The position numbers and the translations under genes are program-made. Under the pieces are notes generated by a model. The model searched no databases. It was not told the origin of the DNA and worked only from the letters and a program-made list of their open reading frames with translations. This document shows positions 1-6,758 of a DNA stretch of 12,240 bases, piece by piece. Location of the stretch: NCBI GenBank assembly GCA_937902285.1, contig CALGTB010000215.1, positions 1 to 12,240 of the forward strand, read 5' to 3'. This DNA is from an uncultured Actinomycetes bacterium. Lineage in GTDB: Bacteria > Actinomycetota > Actinomycetes > S36-B12. Each line of letters begins with the position of its first letter. Positions within the stretch are counted from its first letter, which is position 1.

Positions 1-1434
1 GGTGCGGACCGCGTCGCGCAAGCCAGGGCAGCGGCAGCCGCCAAGAAGGCTGCCCCAGCCGCTCCCGCGAAGCCGGCCGCCAAGAAGTCTGCCCCTGCCC
101 CTGCTGCTCCTGCGAAGGCGCCGGCCAAGAAGGCCGCCCCTGCTGCTCCCGCGAAGCCGGCCGCCAAGAAGGCGGCGCCGGCAGCGGCCAAGCCGGTGGA
201 GAAGAAGCCTGCCGGTCGCGCGGCCAAGGCCGCTCCCGTCGCAGACGGCGCCTTCGTCGAGGTCATCGAGACCGAGGACGGCCTCGTCGAGGTAGCCGAC
301 CTGGAGTCGATCGTCGACGTTGATGTCGAGGAGATCGTCGCGGTGGCGGTGCTCGAGGCCGACCTCGAGGCGGACATCGTCGAGGAGATCGCCGCCGCCG
401 TCGAGGAGGAGGCGACCGAGACCGAGGAGGAGAAGGCCGCCGCCATCGAGGAGGAGGGCAAGGGCTTCACCATCTCGGACGTCGACGAGGACGACGCTCC
501 GCAGCAGACCGTGATGGTGGCCGGCGCCACCGCTGACCCGGTGAAGGACTACCTCAAGCAGATCGGCAAGGTCTCGCTGCTCAACGCCGAGCAGGAGGTC
601 GAGCTCGCCAAGCGCATCGAGGCCGGGCTCTTCGCCGAGGAGATGCTCAACGAGGGGAAGCGCCTCGACAAGAAGATGCAGCGCGACCTCGAGTGGATCG
701 CCACCGACGGCCGACGCGCCAAGAACCACCTGCTCGAGGCCAACCTGCGCCTGGTGGTCTCCCTGGCGAAGCGCTACACCGGTCGCGGCATGCTCTTCCT
801 CGACCTCATCCAGGAGGGCAACCTCGGCCTCATCCGCGCCGTCGAGAAGTTCGACTACACCAAGGGCTACAAGTTCTCGACGTACGCGACGTGGTGGATC
901 AGGCAGGCGATCACCCGGGCGATGGCCGATCAGGCGCGCACGATCCGCATCCCGGTGCACATGGTCGAGGTGATCAACAAGCTCGCACGGGTGCAGCGGC
1001 AGATGCTGCAGGACCTCGGCCGCGAGCCCACCCCCGAGGAGCTCGCCCGCGAGCTCGACATGACGCCCGAGAAGGTCGTCGAGGTGCAGAAGTACGGCCG
1101 CGAGCCCATCTCGCTGCACACGCCGCTCGGTGAAGAGGGCGACAGCGAGTTCGGCGACCTCATCGAGGACTCGGAGGCGATCGTGCCGTCCGACGCCGTC
1201 TCGTTCACGCTCCTCCAGGAGCAGCTCGAGTCGGTGCTCGACACCCTCTCCGACCGCGAGGCGGGCGTCGTGCGGATGCGCTTCGGACTCACCGACGGGC
1301 AGCCCAAGACGCTCGACGAGATCGGCAAGGTCTACGGGGTCACGCGCGAGCGCATCCGCCAGATCGAGTCGAAGACGATGAGCAAGCTGCGCCACCCGTC
1401 CCGCTCCCAGGTCCTCCGCGACTACCTCGACTAG
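1..1434 (+). CDS. rpoD: Principal RNA polymerase sigma factor (RpoD/SigA/HrdB), 5' end missing
   Basis: Primary sigma factor that directs RNA polymerase to housekeeping promoters. The frame is open from base 1, and the only early in-frame start is GTG 196. The codons before it encode the Lys/Ala/Pro repeats usual in actinobacterial sigma N-termini, so I infer that the true start lies left of the window. The order is: basic repeats (1-237), a very acidic Glu/Asp-rich stretch (about 238-520), region 1.2 from DPVKDYLKQIGK (about 535), region 2 with LLEANLRLVVSLAKRY, the GNLGLIRAVEKFDY core-binding helix and the YATWWIRQAI segment that recognises the -10 element (about 727-963), region 3, and region 4.2 with a helix-turn-helix containing TRERIRQIE (about 1311-1410). 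It ends in the typical LRDYLD with TAG. The next gene starts 5 nt later, suggesting co-transcription. The family assignment is secure. Confidence 0.97.
   Translation, partial: GADRVAQARAAAAAKKAAPAAPAKPAAKKSAPAPAAPAKAPAKKAAPAAPAKPAAKKAAPAAAKPVEKKPAGRAAKAAPVADGAFVEVIETEDGLVEVADLESIVDVDVEEIVAVAVLEADLEADIVEEIAAAVEEEATETEEEKAAAIEEEGKGFTISDVDEDDAPQQTVMVAGATADPVKDYLKQIGKVSLLNAEQEVELAKRIEAGLFAEEMLNEGKRLDKKMQRDLEWIATDGRRAKNHLLEANLRLVVSLAKRYTGRGMLFLDLIQEGNLGLIRAVEKFDYTKGYKFSTYATWWIRQAITRAMADQARTIRIPVHMVEVINKLARVQRQMLQDLGREPTPEELARELDMTPEKVVEVQKYGREPISLHTPLGEEGDSEFGDLIEDSEAIVPSDAVSFTLLQEQLESVLDTLSDREAGVVRMRFGLTDGQPKTLDEIGKVYGVTRERIRQIESKTMSKLRHPSRSQVLRDYLD
40..171 (+). repeat. Ala/Lys/Pro codon repeats in the sigma factor N-terminus
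   Basis: Reiterated AAKK-A-P-type motifs within the sigma factor frame. A 27-nt unit encoding APAKPAAKK occurs identically at 61-87 and 145-171, with shorter diverged copies at 40-60 and 109-135. The repeats keep the reading frame and encode a basic, probably disordered tail. They are a coding repeat, not a mobile or CRISPR repeat. Copy number could vary between strains by slippage; that is inference. Confidence 0.8.
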
Positions 1435-1439
1435 ACGTC

Positions 1440-2243
1440 GTGACCGGTCTGGTGAGCGTGCGGTCCCTCGGTTCGCCGGGGGCCGAGTCGAGCGTCGTCG
1501 AGGTGACGATGACCAATGCCTCCCGCCGGAACGCGATGAGCGCGGCCCTGCTGGGCGAGCTCGAGGAGGCCCTGCAGGCCGCTGAGTCGGCCGGCTGCCG
1601 CGCACTCGTGTTCCGTGCGGAGCCCGGGGTGTCGACCTGGTCCGCCGGCTACGACATAGCCGAGCTGCCGACCGACGGATCCGATCCGCTCACGTGGACC
1701 AATCCGCTGGAGGGGTTCCTGCACGCGGTGCGACGGGCGCCCTTCCCGGTCATCGCGGCCGTCGAGGGCGGCGTCTGGGGAGGGGCCTGCGAGTTCGTCC
1801 TCACCTGCGATCTCATCGTCGCCGTGCGCACGGCGACCTTCGCGATCACCCCGGCGCGGCTCGGGGTGCCGTACAACACCGCCGGCGTCGCGCACGTGCT
1901 CGGAGCCGTGCCCCTCAACGTCGCCAAGGAGATGTTCTTCACGGCGGAGCCGATCAGCGCCCAGGCGATGGCCGACTACGGAGTGGTCAACCGGCTCGTC
2001 GCTGACACGGAGGAGATGTCTGCGACGGCGGCCGAGATCGGCCGCAGGATCGCGTCCCTGGCACCGTTGGCGATCAAGGCCATCAAGGGCGAGATGACGG
2101 CCCTCACGGATGCCCGGTCGCTGACGAGTGACGACTTCGAGCGCCTCACGGCGCTGCGGCGCGACGCCTGGACCAGCGAGGACTACCAGGAGGGCATCCG
2201 CGCGTTCACGCAGAAGCGGGCTCCCCGGTTCGACGGCAGCTGA
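1440..2243 (+). CDS. scpB: Methylmalonyl-CoA decarboxylase-like crotonase (ScpB/YgfG type)
   Basis: Crotonase-superfamily enzyme of 267 aa. From memory of E. coli ScpB/YgfG, the match is specific: SAGYDIAELP then DPL (68-83), VEGGVWGGACE (108-118), a TP-x-LGVPYN segment (137-146), and the C-terminal SEDYQEGIRAF with a KR-x-P-x-F ending. That enzyme decarboxylates methylmalonyl-CoA to propionyl-CoA. The Tyr140 that orients the carboxylate in E. coli corresponds to Tyr145, and oxyanion-hole Gly110 to Gly115. E. coli His66 is replaced by Tyr71; that residue contributes its backbone NH, so activity is probably kept. GTG 1440 was chosen because it covers the conserved N-terminal strand; GTG 1452 is an alternative. 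Neither has a clear Shine-Dalgarno sequence, so translation is probably coupled to the sigma gene that ends 5 nt upstream. A generic enoyl-CoA hydratase role is less likely. Confidence 0.85.
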   Translation: MTGLVSVRSLGSPGAESSVVEVTMTNASRRNAMSAALLGELEEALQAAESAGCRALVFRAEPGVSTWSAGYDIAELPTDGSDPLTWTNPLEGFLHAVRRAPFPVIAAVEGGVWGGACEFVLTCDLIVAVRTATFAITPARLGVPYNTAGVAHVLGAVPLNVAKEMFFTAEPISAQAMADYGVVNRLVADTEEMSATAAEIGRRIASLAPLAIKAIKGEMTALTDARSLTSDDFERLTALRRDAWTSEDYQEGIRAFTQKRAPRFDGS

Positions 2244-2259
2244 GAGCCACCCGCGCACG

Positions 2260-2280
2260 GGGCCAGGGGCGGGACGGCCC
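2260..2280. terminator. Possible bidirectional terminator hairpin between convergent genes
   Basis: GGGCC (2260-2264) and GGCCC (2276-2280) can pair around an 11-nt G-rich loop. They lie between the stop of the ScpB-like gene and the stop of the convergent DUF7455 gene. The stem is short and has no T tract, so this is a weak call. It rests mainly on position, since the 36-nt gap must separate two opposing transcripts. Confidence 0.3.
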
Positions 2281-2492
2281 TACTCGGCGGACGGGGCCAG
2301 TGTCAGGCGGTGCGTCTCGTCGACGATCTGCACGGCCTTGGGGCGCAGGACGGACTCGTGGCGTCCCCAGTGGTGGCTGCAGAACAGCAGGTCCGAGCCG
2401 CCGTCGAGCACGACGCGAACATAGGCCTGGGCGTTGCAGCGATCGCAGCGGTCAACGGCGCTGAGGGCTGGCGCGGTCAGTGTCGTGGTCAT
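2280..2492 (-). CDS. DUF7455-like small CxxC protein
   Basis: A 70-aa protein of unknown function. After a short Thr/Ala-rich tail it has CDRC (Cys16, Cys19), the segment AQAYVRVVLDGG, then LLFCSHH (Cys38, His40, His41). This looks like a small zinc-binding ribbon, and I recognise the pattern as the actinobacterial DUF7455 family, which is often found beside principal sigma and gyrB/parE genes. I start it at ATG 2492 because AGGAGG lies 10 nt upstream (2503-2508 read on the minus strand) and the conserved part begins shortly after. A longer in-frame version from 2603 would add residues unlike the family. It is convergent with the ScpB-like gene and divergent from parE. Zinc binding and any transcription-related role are inference. 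Confidence 0.88.
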   Translation of the reverse strand: MTTTLTAPALSAVDRCDRCNAQAYVRVVLDGGSDLLFCSHHWGRHESVLRPKAVQIVDETHRLTLAPSAE

Positions 2493-2739
2493 GTTCGCGG
2501 TACCTCCTGCTGATCTGGGTCCCGTGACTAGCGGTGCCGGTGGTGGTGCTTCCTTCACTCTGGGTAACAGTCTCCCATGGACTCCTTGTTCCCGATGCGC
2601 CACGCCGGGATGGTTCGCCCAGAGCGGATTGCGTCGACCTGCTCATGGGGCGGGTGAGCTTCACAAGCGCACAAGGCGGGGCCGGGACACGCGCCTCCGG
2701 CACCGCGGGACGGTCCGGTCGGCTGGGTAGGTTGTGGGG
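2493..2739. other. Divergent intergenic region between DUF7455 gene and parE
   Basis: This 247-nt gap must hold the promoters of both divergent genes. On the right a TAGGTT -10 element sits directly before parE. On the left a strong Shine-Dalgarno sequence belongs to the DUF7455 gene. I could not find a convincing -10/-35 pair for the minus-strand gene. No ORF with coding character, tRNA or SOS-box palindrome was seen. A GGGTAACAG sequence near 2562 recalls a stress-sigma -10 element but has no matching -35. Confidence 0.6.
2728..2733 (+). promoter_or_regulatory. -10 element (TAGGTT) of parE, leaderless geometry
   Basis: TAGGTT fits the actinobacterial TANNNT -10 consensus and ends 6 nt before GTG 2740. 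Transcription would therefore begin at or next to the start codon and give a leaderless mRNA. No good -35 hexamer is seen, which is common at such promoters. The GGGTAGG overlapping it (2725-2731) could instead act as a Shine-Dalgarno sequence 8 nt before GTG 2740; either reading favours the same start. Confidence 0.55.
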
Positions 2740-4836
2740 GTGGCAACCACCCGGTCGAAGACAGCGGCCTCCGCGTCCCCGGCCGGCTACTCCGCCAAGG
2801 ACCTCGCCGTCCTGGAGGGGCTGGAGGCCGTCAGGAAGCGTCCGGGCATGTACATCGGCTCGAACGACGGCCGGGGACTCATGCACTGCCTCGGCGAGAT
2901 CATCGACAACGCGGTCGACGAGGCACTCGCCGGATACTGCAAGCGGATCGTCATCACCCTGCGGGCCGACGGGTCCGCCGAGGTCGCCGACGACGGCCGG
3001 GGAATCCCCGTGGACGTGGAGCCGAAGACGAAGCTGACCGGCGTCGAGGTCGTCATGACGAAGCTCCACGCCGGCGGCAAGTTCGGGGGAGGCTCGTACG
3101 CGGCCTCAGGCGGACTCCACGGCGTCGGTGCATCGGTGGTCAACGCCCTGTCCTCACGGCTCGACGTCGAGGTCGACCGCGGCGGGAAGGTGCACGTGAT
3201 GTCCTTCCGGCGCGGCGTCCCCGGGGTCTTCGAGGGGGACGACGAGACGGCCTCCTTCACCAAGAAGGGCGGCCTGCGGATCGCCGGCTCCTGCCCGCGC
3301 ACCCGAACCGGCACCCGCGTGCGGTGGTGGGCCGATCGCCAGGTCTTCACGAAGGACGCCGAGTACGACCGGCAGGCCCTGCGCGAGCGCGCCATGCAGA
3401 GCACCTTCCTCGTCCCCGGGCTCACCATCGCCATGCGCGACGAGCGCGATCCGTCCGACGTGTGGGAGGAGTCCTTCCAGCACAAGGGAGGGCTGAGCGA
3501 GTTCGCCGAGTACCTGTCGTCGGGTGAGGCGATCAGCTCGGTCATCCGGCTCACCGGCAACGGGCACTTCCACGAGACCGTCCCGGTGCTCGACGACAAG
3601 GGGCACATGACCCCCCAGGAGGTCGAGCGCGACCTGGGCGTCGACATCGCGCTGCGCTGGGACACCGGCTACGACACCACGATGCGGTCGTTCGTCAACG
3701 TGATCCCCACCGCGAAGGGCGGCACCCACGTCGCAGGGTTCGAGCGGGCGATCGTCAAGGTGATGAACGACCAGCTGCGCGCCGCCAAGATCCTCAAGGC
3801 GAGCGACGACAGCATCTCGAAGGACGACGTGCTTGAGGGCCTCACGGCCGTCGTCACCGTGCGCCTGGCCGAGCCGCAGTTCGACGGCCAGACCAAGGAG
3901 GTGCTCGGAACCCCGGCCGCCTCGCGGATCGTCGGCAACGTGGTCACCAAGGAGCTCAGCGCGTGGCTGTCGTCGCCACCGCGTGGCGAGAAGGCTGCGG
4001 CGAAGGCCATCCTCGACAAGACGGCGAACGCGATGCGGGCGCGCGTCGCCGCGCGCACCCACCGCGACACGCAGCGTCGCAAGACGGCCCTGGAGTCGTC
4101 AGCCCTGCCGGCGAAGCTGGTCGACTGCCGCAGTGACGACATCGCCCGCACGGAGCTGTTCATCGTCGAGGGCGACAGCGCCCTCGGCACGGCCAAGACC
4201 GCGCGCAACGCCGATCACCAGGCCCTCCTGCCGATCCGCGGCAAGATCCTGAACGTCCAGAAGTCGTCCCTGGCCGACATGCTCAAGAACACCGAGTGCG
4301 CGTCGATCATCCAGGTCATCGGTGCCGGCTCGGGACGCAGCTTCGACCTCGATCAGGCCCGCTACGGCAAGGTGATCCTCATGTCGGACGCCGACGTCGA
4401 CGGCGCGCACATCCGCTGCCTCCTGCTGACCCTCATCCATCGCTACCTCAAGCCCCTGCTCGACGACGGTCGAGTGTTCGCAGCCGTTCCGCCGCTGCAC
4501 CGCGTCGAGGTCATCAATCCCGGCTCGAAGGACAATGAGGTCATCTACACCTACTCCGACGCCGAGATGCGCACCGTGCTCAAGGACGCCGAGAAGCGCG
4601 GCCGCCGCGTCAAGGACCCGGTGCAGCGCTACAAGGGCCTCGGCGAGATGGACGCCTCCCAGCTGCGCGAGACGACCATGGATCCCGCCCACCGCACCCT
4701 CCGGCGCATCACCATGACCGATGCGGCGGCGGCCGAGGAGGTTTTCGACCTCCTCATGGGCAGTGACGTGGCACCGCGCAAGGACTTCATCGTCGACGGC
4801 GCGGCATCGCTCGACCGTGAGCGCATCGACGCGTGA
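2740..4836 (+). CDS. parE: Type IIA DNA topoisomerase B subunit (ParE/GyrB)
   Basis: ATPase subunit of topoisomerase IV or gyrase, which passes one DNA duplex through another using ATP. Numbered from GTG 2740 (698 aa), the GHKL ATPase has KRPGMYIG (33-40), EIIDNAVDEA with the catalytic Glu53 and Asn57, DDGRGIP (84-90) and the ATP lid GGLHGVGASV. The transducer domain carries the ATP-contacting QTK loop (384-386). The TOPRIM domain has VEGDSA (Glu477) and DADVDGAH (550-557), followed by QRYKGLGEM near the C-terminus. Length is normal. GTG 2740 was chosen over GTG 2734 because the TAGGTT and GGGTAGG elements are correctly spaced for it. Its position beside rpoD and a DUF7455 gene resembles the second gyrB-like locus of actinobacteria, usually named parE. 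Since ParE and GyrB share motifs and no gyrA/parC neighbour is visible, the exact name is less certain than the function. Confidence 0.93.
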   Translation: MATTRSKTAASASPAGYSAKDLAVLEGLEAVRKRPGMYIGSNDGRGLMHCLGEIIDNAVDEALAGYCKRIVITLRADGSAEVADDGRGIPVDVEPKTKLTGVEVVMTKLHAGGKFGGGSYAASGGLHGVGASVVNALSSRLDVEVDRGGKVHVMSFRRGVPGVFEGDDETASFTKKGGLRIAGSCPRTRTGTRVRWWADRQVFTKDAEYDRQALRERAMQSTFLVPGLTIAMRDERDPSDVWEESFQHKGGLSEFAEYLSSGEAISSVIRLTGNGHFHETVPVLDDKGHMTPQEVERDLGVDIALRWDTGYDTTMRSFVNVIPTAKGGTHVAGFERAIVKVMNDQLRAAKILKASDDSISKDDVLEGLTAVVTVRLAEPQFDGQTKEVLGTPAASRIVGNVVTKELSAWLSSPPRGEKAAAKAILDKTANAMRARVAARTHRDTQRRKTALESSALPAKLVDCRSDDIARTELFIVEGDSALGTAKTARNADHQALLPIRGKILNVQKSSLADMLKNTECASIIQVIGAGSGRSFDLDQARYGKVILMSDADVDGAHIRCLLLTLIHRYLKPLLDDGRVFAAVPPLHRVEVINPGSKDNEVIYTYSDAEMRTVLKDAEKRGRRVKDPVQRYKGLGEMDASQLRETTMDPAHRTLRRITMTDAAAAEEVFDLLMGSDVAPRKDFIVDGAASLDRERIDA

Positions 4837-4841
4837 CCCTG

Positions 4842-4869
4842 TTGCGGTCGGCGACCCGATCGATACAGT
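4842..4869 (+). promoter_or_regulatory. Promoter of the carbonic anhydrase gene, leaderless geometry
   Basis: TTGCGG (4842-4847) and TACAGT (4864-4869) are separated by 16 nt. They match the TTGACN/TANNNT pattern reasonably well. The -10 element ends 7 nt before ATG 4877, so the transcript would start at the ATG. No Shine-Dalgarno sequence is present upstream, which supports the leaderless reading. The promoter lies just past the parE stop codon. Confidence 0.6.
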
Positions 4870-4876
4870 GCTGAAT

Positions 4877-5413
4877 ATGACTCTTGAACGGACCGCGACC
4901 CGCCAGCAGTTCCCCGTGGACGCCTTCTCGGACGTCGTTGCCGCCAACGCGGAGTATGCCGCTGCGTTCTCGGCATTCGAGCTCTCCGGGTGGGCGGCGA
5001 AGGGTCTGGCCGTGGTGACCTGCATGGACTCGCGCATCGATCCTCTGGCCGTGCTGGGGATGGCGCCCGGCGACGTGAAGATCCTGCGCAACGCCGGCGC
5101 TCGTGTGACGGAGGACGTCCTGCGGACCCTGGTTCTGGCCACGTACCTCCTGGGCGTGACCCGTGTTCTCGTGATGCCGCACACCGACTGCCGGATGGCC
5201 AGTGGTGACGAGGCGGACGTGCACCAGCTCATCCTCGACAAGCACGGAGTCGACACCCGCAGCGTTGAAATCCGCACCGTGACCGACCAGATGGCGGCGC
5301 TCATCACCGACGTGGTGCGCGTGCGGGCCTACCCCCTGCTTCCAGCAGACCTGGTCGTTGCAGGGGCCGTGTTCGACGTGCGGACTGGCCGTCTCGAGCC
5401 CATCGACGCCTGA
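4877..5413 (+). CDS. Beta-class carbonic anhydrase
   Basis: Cytoplasmic zinc enzyme of 178 aa that interconverts CO2 and bicarbonate, supplying bicarbonate to carboxylases. The beta-class signature is intact: Cys49-x-Asp51-x-Arg53 (CMDSR), then His102 and Cys105 in MPHTDC, giving the Cys2His zinc site and the Asp/Arg dyad. ILRNAG (69-74) and the C-terminal VFDVRTGRL also fit. Length and these motifs resemble M. tuberculosis Rv1284 (about 163 aa) rather than the longer plant-like forms. ATG 4877 is the first start giving a normal N-terminus, and a promoter with leaderless spacing precedes it. Upstream in-frame codons overlap parE. It is followed 14 nt later by the convergent NUDIX gene. Confidence 0.93.
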   Translation: MTLERTATRQQFPVDAFSDVVAANAEYAAAFSAFELSGWAAKGLAVVTCMDSRIDPLAVLGMAPGDVKILRNAGARVTEDVLRTLVLATYLLGVTRVLVMPHTDCRMASGDEADVHQLILDKHGVDTRSVEIRTVTDQMAALITDVVRVRAYPLLPADLVVAGAVFDVRTGRLEPIDA

Positions 5414-5427
5414 GGCCTACCCGTCCG

Positions 5428-5976
5428 CTACCTGCGCAGGCGGTAGAGCGACAGCGCAGCGAGCGACGGCGCGTCGTTCACCTCGCCCGACCGCAGCATG
5501 GCATCGAGCTCGTCGTCGGTCACGAAGCGGTGGACCATGTCCTGCTCGGTCGACTCCCGCCGCGGCGTGCCCTGGCTGAGGCCCTCGGCGACGAAGACAT
5601 CGAACTGCGTGGCGCTGATCCCCTGAGCATGCACGACGCGCCCCAGGTGGTGCATCGCCGAGGCCCGCAGCCCGGTCTCCTCCTCGAGCTCGGCGTGGGC
5701 CAGCGCCACCTGGCTCCCCGTCGACCCCTCGCCCCAGGAGCCCTGCGGGAACTCCCACATGCGCCGGCCCACGGGATACCGGAACTGGTTGACGAGCCAG
5801 AAGCCGCCGTCGCCGCGCGGAAGGACCAGGGCGAAGTCCGGCTTCTCGACTATCCCGTAGATCGACGTCGTCCCATCGGGGTACTCGATCCCGTCCTCGC
5901 GGACGGTGAGCCAGGGATTCCGGTACGCGATCCGGCTGGACACGCGGCGCACGGGCGGTTCGGCCGAGTCCGTCAC
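5428..5976 (-). CDS. NUDIX hydrolase, last gene of the meta-pathway operon
   Basis: Predicted pyrophosphohydrolase of 182 aa resembling ADP-ribose-pyrophosphatase-like NUDIX proteins: beta-strand core GIVEKPDFALVL, QFRYPVGRRMWEFPQG (64-79), and a NUDIX helix AELEEETGL (95-103). The catalytic Glu96, Glu99 and Glu100 remain, but the usual Arg before them is Ala95. The spacing from the leading Gly79 also departs from the standard 23-residue box. Substrate is unknown; ADP-ribose, NADH or another nucleoside diphosphate derivative is possible. GTG 5976 overlaps the upstream TGA by 4 nt, implying translational coupling; no strong Shine-Dalgarno sequence is seen. A longer in-frame start up to 6471 would lie inside the preceding gene and is rejected. 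Its co-location with aromatic-catabolism genes is unexpected. Confidence 0.88.
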   Translation of the reverse strand: MTDSAEPPVRRVSSRIAYRNPWLTVREDGIEYPDGTTSIYGIVEKPDFALVLPRGDGGFWLVNQFRYPVGRRMWEFPQGSWGEGSTGSQVALAHAELEEETGLRASAMHHLGRVVHAQGISATQFDVFVAEGLSQGTPRRESTEQDMVHRFVTDDELDAMLRSGEVNDAPSLAALSLYRLRR

Positions 5977-6758
5977 CGGCACGCCAGCTCGACGGTGCCG
6001 AGCCGGTCGAAGCGGGCCACCACAGTGTCGCCCGGGCTGATGGCGACAGCCTCCGTGAGCGCGCCGGACATGACGACCTGGCCCGCCCTCAGGCCGCGTC
6101 CGCGCTGGGCGAGCCGCCGCACCATCCACGCGACGGAGGCGGCCGGGTGTCCGAGAACCGCGGCGCCCGCCGCGGTCGCCACCAGCACGCCGTTCTTCTC
6201 GAAGGCGCATCCGACCAGGCGCAGGTCGATGCCCTCCGGCCGGACGCCGGTGCCGCCGAGCGCGAATCCTGCGCATGAGGAGTTGTCGGCGATGACGTCC
6301 GTGATGGTGAAGGAGTAGCCCGAGAAGCGCGAGTCGAGGACGTCGATGGCGGGGAACACGAGAGCCGTCGCGGCGAGGACGTGGGCGGCGAGGACATGCG
6401 GGCCCTCGAGGTCGCGATCGAGGAGGAAGGCGATCTCGGGCTCGCACCGAGGCTGGATGTAGTCGGCGCACACGACCGCGGCGCCGGCATCGATCTGCAT
6501 GTCGTCGGTGAGGAACCCGTACAGGGGCTCGCTGACGTTCATCTGGCGCTGCTTCGCCTCGCTCGTGAGCCCGAGCTTCGCGCCGACGACGACGCTCCCC
6601 GCCGCGACCCGGGCCTGCACGACCGCGTCCTGCACCTCGTACGCGGATTCATGGTCGAGGCCGGGGTAGGAGTCCGTCAGTGGCTGGATCGACGTTCGTT
6701 GGCCCGCGGCCTCGACGAGGATCCGGGCCAGTTCGTCCGTGGGCACCCCGCTGCTCAT
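5973..6758 (-). CDS. 4-Oxalocrotonate decarboxylase-like protein (XylI/DmpH type)
   Basis: Member of the hydratase/decarboxylase family (261 aa) that acts on short 2-oxo acids with a divalent metal. Features recalled from DmpH/XylI are KLGLTS-x-AK (61-69), LYGFLTDD (79-86), IADNSS (156-161), KNG (188-190) and AAGAAVLGHP (196-205). LYGFL and the DNSS motif point to the decarboxylase branch, which converts 4-oxalocrotonate to 2-hydroxypenta-2,4-dienoate. The first two metal ligands are Glu106 and Glu108. The third, usually Glu, is Asp139 in IDVLDSR. It is the fourth gene of the operon, matching dmpE-F-G-H order. ATG 6758 overlaps the aldolase stop as ATGA and is preceded by a GA-rich Shine-Dalgarno sequence (GGGAGAAGG). 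A second pentadienoate hydratase is the alternative, since the families are homologous. Confidence 0.82.
   Translation of the reverse strand: MSSGVPTDELARILVEAAGQRTSIQPLTDSYPGLDHESAYEVQDAVVQARVAAGSVVVGAKLGLTSEAKQRQMNVSEPLYGFLTDDMQIDAGAAVVCADYIQPRCEPEIAFLLDRDLEGPHVLAAHVLAATALVFPAIDVLDSRFSGYSFTITDVIADNSSCAGFALGGTGVRPEGIDLRLVGCAFEKNGVLVATAAGAAVLGHPAASVAWMVRRLAQRGRGLRAGQVVMSGALTEAVAISPGDTVVARFDRLGTVELACR

Noticed and set aside
40..171. Direct repeats as a CRISPR array or mobile element
   Set aside because: The repeats are in frame, encode a basic Ala/Lys/Pro tail typical of actinobacterial sigma factors, and lack regular spacers or terminal inverted repeats.
1431..2258. 275-codon minus-strand open frame opposite the ScpB-like gene
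   Set aside because: It mirrors the ScpB-like gene almost exactly, while that gene has clear family motifs on the plus strand.
2555..2575. GGGTAACAG as a stress-sigma (SigB/SigF) -10 element
   Set aside because: No GTTT-like -35 at suitable spacing, and the nearest plus-strand start is about 175 nt downstream.
4099..5307. 402-codon minus-strand open frame across parE and the carbonic anhydrase
   Set aside because: It spans two recognised plus-strand genes and their intergenic promoter and has low-complexity composition; it is a shadow.
5428..5446. Inverted repeat CTACC/GGTAG at the end of the NUDIX gene as a terminator
   Set aside because: It lies inside coding sequence, has 5-bp arms with a mismatch-prone interior and no T tract, so chance is a sufficient explanation.
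5977..6471. Extended N-terminus for the NUDIX protein
   Set aside because: The extension lies inside the decarboxylase-like gene in another frame and is Arg/Pro-rich; GTG 5976 gives a normal NUDIX length with a stop/start overlap.
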